Below, piece after piece: positions 14,368 to 19,791 of a stretch of 19,791 nt of DNA; the stretch's first letter is position 1, and each line of letters begins with the position of its first letter. Where the stretch lies: the NCBI GenBank assembly GCA_964637725.1, contig CAZWXH010000026.1, positions 1 through 19,791 of the forward strand, written 5' to 3'. Position numbers and translations under genes: made by a program. Under the pieces are notes generated by a model. It did no database searches and was not told the origin of the DNA. It saw only the letters and a program-made list of their open reading frames with translations. Source of the DNA: CAZWXH01 sp964637725. GTDB lineage: Bacteria; Bacillota_I; Bacilli_A; Erysipelotrichales; Coprobacillaceae.

Positions 14368-16041
14368 ATGTTATTAAACGGATCAGATATTGTTATTGAA
14401 TGTTTACTTGAACAAGGTGTTGACACTGTGTTTGGGTATCCAGGAGGTACAATTTTAAACGTCTATGATGCTTTATATAAGTATCAAGATAAAATCACTC
14501 ATATCTTGACTTCTCATGAACAAGGGGCTTCACACGCTGCTGATGGTTATGCACGTGCGAGTGGAAAAGTAGGCGTATGTATGGCAACAAGTGGACCGGG
14601 AGCAACAAACCTAGTAACAGGTATTGCTACTGCGCATATGGATTCTATTCCGATTGTTGCAATTACTGCCAATGTTGGCGTGCCACTCCTTGGAAAAGAT
14701 AGTTTTCAAGAAATTGATATTACTGGTGTTACTATGCCTATAACAAAACATAATTTTATTGTTAAAGATGTTAAAGAATTGGCCCCGACAATTCGCAAAG
14801 CTTTCCAAATAGCGAAAGAAGGTAGACCAGGACCTGTTCTTATTGATATCACAAAGGATGTTACATCAAATGAATGTGAATATATAAAAGAAAAACCTGA
14901 AATTATTAAACGACGTAGTTATACTTATCCAACATCAGAACTTAAAAAAGCAATTACAATGATTGAAAAGAGTGAAAGACCATTTGTATTTGTTGGTGGT
15001 GGAGCAATTGCTGCTGATGCATCAGCAGAATTAACTGAGTTTGTTGAAAAAGTTGATGCTCCCGTTACTGATTCTTTAATGGGAAAAGGAGCTTTTGATG
15101 GAACGAATCCTCGTTATACTGGGATGCTTGGAATGCATGGAACAAAAACAAGTAATCTAGGAGTATCTCGTTGTGATTTATTGATAGTTATTGGCGCAAG
15201 ATTTAGTGATCGTGTAACAGGAAATACAAAGACTTTTGCTAAAAATGCGAAAATCATTCATATTGATGTTGATGCTGCAGAAATTAATAAAAATGTTATG
15301 GTTGATTTAGGGATTGTTGGTGATGCTAAAAGTATTTTAGAAGCTTTGAATTTACTATTATCTCAACAAAATCATCCACAATGGTTAAAAGAAGTAAGAG
15401 GTTTAAAAGAACAATTTCCGCTTAACTATAATACTGAGATATTAACAGGACCATATGTTGTTGAACAAATTGATGCTTTAACTGATAGTAACGCAATAAT
15501 TTGTACAGAAGTTGGACAAAATCAAATGTGGGCAGCTCAGTATTATCACTATAAACACCCTAGACAGTTAATCACAAGCGGTGGTCTTGGAACAATGGGT
15601 TATGGACTTGGTGCAAGTATGGGAGCTAAGTTTGGTAAGTCAGATCAATATGTTTTTAATATTGCTGGGGATGGTTGCTTTAGAATGAACATGAATGAAT
15701 TAGCAACAGCCTCACGTTATAACATCCCTATTATTCAAGTTGTATTAAATAACCATGTTTTAGGAATGGTAAGACAATGGCAAACTTTATTTTATGGAAA
15801 ACGTTATTCTGCAACTATCTTAGATGATAAAGTAGATTTCTGTAAAGTTGCTGAAGGGCTTGGTTGTAAAGCAATTAAAGTCACTAAGAAAGAAGAAGTT
15901 GTGCCAGCAATTCAAGAAGCCATGGATCATGATGGACCAGTTATGATTGAATGTATTATTGAAGAAGATGATAAAGTCTTCCCAATGGTTGCTCCAGGAG
16001 CACCAATTGAAGAAGTCTTTGATGAAAAAGATGTAAAATAA
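14368..16041 (+). CDS. ilvB: Acetolactate synthase large (catalytic) subunit (IlvB)
   Basis: IlvB is the thiamine-diphosphate enzyme that condenses two pyruvates to acetolactate, or pyruvate with 2-oxobutyrate to acetohydroxybutyrate. It has 557 residues. The cofactor-activating Glu is E51 in HEQGASHAADGYARASG. GPGATNLVTG and SFQEIDITG follow, a central FAD/DHS-type domain has GARFSDRVTGNT, and the C-terminal ThDP-binding motif runs from GDG (434-436) to LNN (N461-N462). These mark the anabolic, FAD-containing type rather than catabolic AlsS, though that split is inferred. The ribosome binding site AAGGAGG is strong. It is the last gene of the operon, and its small subunit ilvN is the second. 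Confidence 0.95.
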   Translation: MLLNGSDIVIECLLEQGVDTVFGYPGGTILNVYDALYKYQDKITHILTSHEQGASHAADGYARASGKVGVCMATSGPGATNLVTGIATAHMDSIPIVAITANVGVPLLGKDSFQEIDITGVTMPITKHNFIVKDVKELAPTIRKAFQIAKEGRPGPVLIDITKDVTSNECEYIKEKPEIIKRRSYTYPTSELKKAITMIEKSERPFVFVGGGAIAADASAELTEFVEKVDAPVTDSLMGKGAFDGTNPRYTGMLGMHGTKTSNLGVSRCDLLIVIGARFSDRVTGNTKTFAKNAKIIHIDVDAAEINKNVMVDLGIVGDAKSILEALNLLLSQQNHPQWLKEVRGLKEQFPLNYNTEILTGPYVVEQIDALTDSNAIICTEVGQNQMWAAQYYHYKHPRQLITSGGLGTMGYGLGASMGAKFGKSDQYVFNIAGDGCFRMNMNELATASRYNIPIIQVVLNNHVLGMVRQWQTLFYGKRYSATILDDKVDFCKVAEGLGCKAIKVTKKEEVVPAIQEAMDHDGPVMIECIIEEDDKVFPMVAPGAPIEEVFDEKDVK

Positions 16042-16046
16042 TAGAG

Positions 16047-16088
16047 CCTCTACAAAGAATAGATACTGATTATTCTTTGTAGAGGTTT
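16047..16088 (+). terminator. Terminator at the end of the ilv-leu operon
   Basis: CCTCTACAAAGAAT (16047-16060) pairs perfectly over 14 bp with ATTCTTTGTAGAGG (16072-16085), one more A-T pair being possible, around a loop of about nine bases. Only a short T tract follows, so termination may be less complete than usual. It begins six bases after the ilvB stop. Confidence 0.75.
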
Positions 16089-16196
16089 ATTAATTATGGA
16101 GCGATGTTTTCATTAAAAAGAGAAATATAAAGAAAGTTATGTTAATTTTATGTAAATCTTTCATATTTTTAGTACATTTTCTTATAAATGATTATG

Positions 16197-16219
16197 TATA
16201 ATATGAAATATGTGATAAT
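16197..16219 (+). promoter_or_regulatory. Possible promoter of the P-type ATPase gene
   Basis: A perfect TATAAT lies at 16197-16202, and TGTGATAAT (extended -10-like) lies at 16211-16219. No convincing -35 is seen for either. The gap from 16089 to 16246 is otherwise AT-rich and holds no open frame I can support. The assignment rests on the -10 boxes alone. Confidence 0.35.
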
Positions 16220-16246
16220 ATATTTAGCATCAAAGTAGGTGAGATA

Positions 16247-18568
16247 ATGAGGCAGTTAAACGGTTTAACGAACCAAGAGGTATTAGAACAAATACAAAAA
16301 GGCAATGTGAATATATCTCCAAAACCATTAGTTAAAACAAATGGTCAAATTGTTAGAGAACATATATTTAATTTATTTAATGCATATAACTTTGTGATTG
16401 CTGTGGCTTTGATTTGGGTTCAAGCTTGGTCAAGTTTATTCTTTGTTGTCATTGTTGGATCAAATACCGTTATAAGAATATATCAAGATATTCGCTCTAG
16501 AAATATGGTCGCAAAACTAACTTTGTTAGTTTCGCCTAAAACAAAGGTTGTTAGAGATAATGAAATACATGTTATTAGTAATGAGGAGATTGTTTTAAAT
16601 GATACTATTTATTTAGAATCAGGGAATCAAATATCTGCTGATTCTATAGTAATGGATACACCTGTTGAAGTTGATGAATCTTTGCTTACAGGGGAAGTTG
16701 AACCAGTTTTAAAAAATGTTGGTGAGCATTTGTTGTCAGGAAGCTTTATCATCTCAGGCGCATGTCATGCAAGAGTTGAACATGTAGGTGTTGATAACTA
16801 TGCAACGCATATCGCCAATGAAGCACGTAAGAGAAAACCTGTGACTTCTGAATTAATTAAAACATTTACTAAGGTTACACGTTTTACGAGTATGCTTGTT
16901 GTTCCTTTAAGTATTTGTATGTTATTTCAAGCACTTGTTATTCGTGATGAAACGATAACTATGGCTATTGTGAATACATCGACAGCCTTGCTTGGTATGC
17001 TACCAAAAGGACTTGTTCTTTTAACGAGTGTTTCCTTAGCTGCAAGTGTTGTTCGTTTAGGTAAAAAGGAAGTTCTTGTTCAAGAAATGTTTAGTATTGA
17101 AACCTTATCTCGTGTAGATATCTTGTGTTTAGATAAAACAGGGACATTGACTCAAGGAAAAATGGAAGTTCAAGAAGTTGTTGAGCTCCCTCATAATTTA
17201 CCTTATCAATTTAATGAACTTATGAATTCTTTTGTGAACGGAAGTTTGGATAATAATGCTACTTTTCAGACATTGAATCATTATTTCCGAGGAAATGCTC
17301 CATATTCAGTCAAACGTCGTGTTTCTTTTTCTTCAGCTAGGAAATGGAGTGCTTTGGAATTAGAAAATATTGGAACATTAGTAGTTGGAGCTCCTGAATT
17401 TATTATACCTTCTTTAGCACTTCCTAGTGGTGTTGAACAAGCTTCACAAAAAGGAGCGCGTATTCTATTGGTTGCATATTATAAAGATTTTGATGAATTC
17501 CAAGATCATATGCAAAATGCTATTCCATTAGCTTATATTATAATTCAAGATCCGCTACGTGAAGATGCGAAAGAAACGCTTCGTTTCTTTAGTGAAAATG
17601 ATGTTGAGATTAAAGTGATTTCTGGTGATAATCCAGTTACAGTAGGAGCGCTTGCCTCACTTGCAGGAGTGGCAAAAGCTGAGCAGTATATTGATGCGAC
17701 AACATTAAAAACTGATCAAGATTTAGAGGATGCGATTTTAAACTATAATGTTATTGGAAGAGCGACACCTTATCAGAAGCATCAAATGATCAAAGCGTTG
17801 CAATCACATCAAAAAAGAGTCGCGATGACAGGGGATGGAGTCAATGATGTTCTAGCTTTAAAGGATGCTGATGTTTCTATTGCGATGGGTTCTGGAACAG
17901 AAGCAGCAAGACAAGTGTCTCAGTTTGTTGTTATTAATGGTAAACTAGAAACATTAGTTGATGTTGTCAAAGAAGGACGTCTAGATATTAATAATGTAAC
18001 GCGTTCTGCTTCTATGTATTATCTAAAAACGATTTATACAATTCTTATTGCTATTGGGGCAATCTTGCTCAATATGCCTTATCCTTTTATTCCATTTCAA
18101 ATGACATTAATGGATAATTTCATTGAAGGATTCCCATCATTTATGATTTTGTTTGAAAAGAATATTGATAAACCAAAAGAATCAATTGGTCGTCATGCTA
18201 TGAGATTTTCATTACCTAATGCAATAACAGTTGTATTGAGTGTTGTAGTGATGAAGATACTTGCACCTTATTTAGGTTTGAGTCTTGAAGAAGTATTTGC
18301 GATATCTTACTTTTCAACATTTATGATTGGACTTCATATGATTTATCGTATCTATAAACCAGTTAATTTATATCGTATGATGATTATTGTATTAGATATT
18401 ATTGGCTTTATATTTGCGACTTGGTTATTGTGGGGATTATTAAAGATGGCACCATTGAATATGATGTTAATAAAGTATATATTAGGAGTTGTTTTAATAG
18501 GTTTAATTATTGCAACTATTATTTCTAAGGTCACTGAATATTATTTAGATAGAGAAAAACCAAAATAG
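16247..18568 (+). CDS. Cation-transporting P-type ATPase, CtpE-like
   Basis: This integral membrane pump uses ATP through a phospho-aspartate intermediate. The protein has 773 residues. The N-terminal region opens like mycobacterial CtpE (LTNQEVLEQIQKGNVN, then QIVREHIFNLFNAYN). The actuator domain has LLTGEVEP (T148-G149-E150), and the phosphorylation motif DKTGT has D296. The N-domain KGA loop, VISGDNPVT and the hinge TGDGVNDV (D530) follow, and several membrane helices make up the C-terminal quarter. The helix-4 motif is MLPKGLVLLTS, with Lys where Ca2+ pumps have Glu (PEGL). CtpE has been reported as a Ca2+ uptake ATPase in mycobacteria, but the ion here is uncertain because of that substitution. 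GGTGAG before the ATG pairs with the anti-Shine-Dalgarno. It stands alone with its own terminator. Confidence 0.88.
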   Translation: MRQLNGLTNQEVLEQIQKGNVNISPKPLVKTNGQIVREHIFNLFNAYNFVIAVALIWVQAWSSLFFVVIVGSNTVIRIYQDIRSRNMVAKLTLLVSPKTKVVRDNEIHVISNEEIVLNDTIYLESGNQISADSIVMDTPVEVDESLLTGEVEPVLKNVGEHLLSGSFIISGACHARVEHVGVDNYATHIANEARKRKPVTSELIKTFTKVTRFTSMLVVPLSICMLFQALVIRDETITMAIVNTSTALLGMLPKGLVLLTSVSLAASVVRLGKKEVLVQEMFSIETLSRVDILCLDKTGTLTQGKMEVQEVVELPHNLPYQFNELMNSFVNGSLDNNATFQTLNHYFRGNAPYSVKRRVSFSSARKWSALELENIGTLVVGAPEFIIPSLALPSGVEQASQKGARILLVAYYKDFDEFQDHMQNAIPLAYIIIQDPLREDAKETLRFFSENDVEIKVISGDNPVTVGALASLAGVAKAEQYIDATTLKTDQDLEDAILNYNVIGRATPYQKHQMIKALQSHQKRVAMTGDGVNDVLALKDADVSIAMGSGTEAARQVSQFVVINGKLETLVDVVKEGRLDINNVTRSASMYYLKTIYTILIAIGAILLNMPYPFIPFQMTLMDNFIEGFPSFMILFEKNIDKPKESIGRHAMRFSLPNAITVVLSVVVMKILAPYLGLSLEEVFAISYFSTFMIGLHMIYRIYKPVNLYRMMIIVLDIIGFIFATWLLWGLLKMAPLNMMLIKYILGVVLIGLIIATIISKVTEYYLDREKPK

Positions 18569-18580
18569 GTTTTTCTTTTT
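18553..18580 (+). terminator. Intrinsic terminator of the ATPase gene
   Basis: AGAAAAACC (18553-18561) pairs perfectly with GGTTTTTCT (18568-18576) around AAAATA, followed by TTTTT. The stop codon TAG (18566-18568) lies in the loop and first stem base. Confidence 0.7.
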
Positions 18581-18593
18581 GTTTTAATTTGGT

Positions 18594-18599
18594 TATAAT
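18594..18599 (+). promoter_or_regulatory. -10 box of a likely mupG promoter
   Basis: A perfect TATAAT sits 31 bases before the mupG start, right after the ATPase terminator. The -35 position 17 bases upstream falls in the T tract (TTTTCT) and is weak. Separate transcription of mupG is suggested but not certain. Confidence 0.4.
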
Positions 18600-18630
18600 G
18601 TAGTTATAGGTATTTAAAGGAGGAAAACGA

Positions 18631-19722
18631 ATGGGACGTTTAGGAGTATCTATTTATCCAGAGCATTCAACACCAACAAAGGATAAAGAATATTTAACTT
18701 TAGCATCAAAATATGGATTTAAGCGTGTTTTTACATGCTTGTTATCAGTGAATAAGCTAGCTGATGAAATTAAGAAAGATTTTCAAGATGTTATAACTCA
18801 TGCTAATGGTTTAGGTATGGAAGTGATTGTCGATGTTGCACCTAGTGTATTTGAAAAACTTGGGATTAGTTATGATGATTTAAGTTTCTTTAAGGAAATA
18901 GGAGCAGCTGGATTTAGACTAGATGAAGGATTTAATGGTGCAGTAGAAGCATCTATGACATTGAATCCCTATGATTTAAAGGTAGAAGTTAATGCTAGTA
19001 ATCCAGGGATGTATGTTAATAATATTATGTCTAATAAACCTGATAGATCAAAGTTAATTTCTTGTCATAACTTTTATCCTCAAAGATATAGTGGATTAAG
19101 TTTTAAACTGTTTAAAGAAAATAGTGAAAATCTTAAAGAAATGGGATTGAATATTGCTGCATTTGTTTCTTCTCAAGAAGAAGGAACTTATGGACCATGG
19201 CCAGTTTATGAGGGTTTATGTACTTTAGAGATTCATCGTGATTTACCGATTGATGCACAAGCTAGATTTTTATTTGCGACTGGATTAGTAGATGATGTTT
19301 TAATAGGGAATGCATATGCTTCAAAAGATGAGTTAAAAAAATTATCTGGTATTAATCCAGGTTTATTAACTTTTGGAATTGAATTAGAGAAAAATGTTAG
19401 TAATATTGAAAAGACAATTATTTTTGATTTTAAAAATGCTGTAAGAGGAGATATGTCTGATTATATGGCAAGAAGTACAATGCCTCGCGTTATTTATAAA
19501 GATGAATCTATTCCAGCAACAAATACAAGGGATTTAAAACGTGGTGATGTTATTATCATCAATAATGAATATGGACACTATAAAGGAGAATTACATGTAA
19601 TCTTACAAGATATGCCTAATGATGGTAAGAAAAATGTAGTTGGAAGAATACCTGAATATGAACATATGATGTTAGACTATTTAACGCCTTGGGTTAAATT
19701 CTCATTTATGGAAGTAGAGTAA
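18631..19722 (+). CDS. mupG: 6-phospho-N-acetylmuramidase (MupG, DUF871/GH170)
   Basis: This cytoplasmic glycosidase of the DUF871 family is known in Staphylococcus as MupG, which splits MurNAc-6-phosphate-GlcNAc taken up by a PTS transporter during peptidoglycan recycling. The 363 residues are the usual length. The N-terminal TIM-barrel (about 1-235) has the family opening LGVSIYPEHS, then VIVDVAPSVF, FRLDEGF, VEVNASNPG, CHNFYPQRYSGLS and CTLEIHR. The C-terminal cyclophilin-like domain follows, with MPRVIYKDESIPATNT and LKRGDVIIINNEYGHYKGELHVIL. AAGGAGG (18616-18622) sets the start. No murQ, murR or murP partner is in the window; such genes could lie beyond the right edge. The family assignment is firm. 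The exact substrate is inferred from characterised members. Confidence 0.88.
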   Translation: MGRLGVSIYPEHSTPTKDKEYLTLASKYGFKRVFTCLLSVNKLADEIKKDFQDVITHANGLGMEVIVDVAPSVFEKLGISYDDLSFFKEIGAAGFRLDEGFNGAVEASMTLNPYDLKVEVNASNPGMYVNNIMSNKPDRSKLISCHNFYPQRYSGLSFKLFKENSENLKEMGLNIAAFVSSQEEGTYGPWPVYEGLCTLEIHRDLPIDAQARFLFATGLVDDVLIGNAYASKDELKKLSGINPGLLTFGIELEKNVSNIEKTIIFDFKNAVRGDMSDYMARSTMPRVIYKDESIPATNTRDLKRGDVIIINNEYGHYKGELHVILQDMPNDGKKNVVGRIPEYEHMMLDYLTPWVKFSFMEVE

Positions 19723-19741
19723 TGCATGCGCATTACTTTTT
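19718..19741 (+). terminator. Intrinsic terminator of mupG
   Basis: AGTAATGC (19718-19725) and GCATTACT (19730-19737) form a perfect 8-bp stem around ATGC, followed by TTTT. The mupG stop codon (19720-19722) is in the 5' arm. Confidence 0.75.
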
Positions 19742-19745
19742 CTTA

Positions 19746-19791
19746 GTATGACGGGCATGTCATACATCTAGGGTGAAAGTCCCTCGTGAGC
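19746..19791 (+). mobile_element. Probable 5' end of a group II intron, cut by the window edge
   Basis: After the mupG terminator the composition changes. GTATGAC (19746-19752) pairs with GTCATAC (19759-19765), and then CTAGGGTGAAAGTCCCTCG appears. The GGTGAAAGTCC block is a hallmark of domain I in bacterial group II introns, and GTATG resembles the intron 5' consensus GUGYG. The intron-encoded reverse transcriptase/maturase would lie further right, outside the window. The exact first base and the intron class cannot be fixed from 46 bases. Confidence 0.6.

Noticed and set aside
14106..14426. Minus-strand open frame of 106 codons across the ilvD end and ilvB start
   Set aside because: It is antisense to two well-conserved genes and low in complexity, with no ribosome binding site or recognisable domain.

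Overview
The window is AT-rich DNA from a low-GC Gram-positive bacterium (Firmicutes). Shine-Dalgarno sites are strong, intrinsic terminators are common, there is a T-box riboswitch, and one surface protein carries a sortase-type C-terminus. A gut Erysipelotrichia-like host is my guess from the gene repertoire, not something the sequence proves. All recognisable genes lie on the + strand.

Region 1 (1-2540) is cell-wall synthesis. After the terminator of an upstream gene come murF and a D-Ala-D-Ala ligase gene, which overlap by one base and end in their own terminator. Region 2 (2541-6020) is a large cell-wall-anchored adhesin with a signal peptide, a leucine-rich-repeat-like segment, one SpaA-type domain, five Cna-B domains and a degenerate sorting signal. 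Its frame is broken by a single in-frame TAA at codon 169, while the 935 codons after it stay open.

Region 3 (6140-16090) is a roughly 9.9 kb branched-chain amino acid operon: leuA (type 2), ilvN, ilvC, leuC, leuD, leuB, ilvD, ilvB. It sits behind one promoter and a complete leucine T-box (specifier CUC, textbook antiterminator and terminator). Together these enzymes convert pyruvate, or pyruvate plus 2-oxobutyrate, to the 2-keto acids of valine and isoleucine and on to the leucine keto acid. Threonine deaminase and the aminotransferase are not in the window. The two acetolactate synthase subunits sit at opposite ends of the operon. The ilvC-leuC gap holds strong, partly mutually exclusive hairpins.

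Region 4 (16090-19740) has two single genes, each with its own terminator: a CtpE-like P-type cation ATPase and a MupG (DUF871/GH170) 6-phospho-N-acetylmuramidase involved in wall recycling. Region 5 (about 19746 to the end) looks like the first bases of a group II intron inserted just behind the mupG terminator and cut off by the window edge.

Most of the window is ordinary core metabolism. The items most worth a second look are the broken adhesin frame, the ilvC-leuC hairpin cluster, the T-box discriminator-base mismatch, the PKGL motif in the ATPase and the intron edge. I see no wholly new multigene system.
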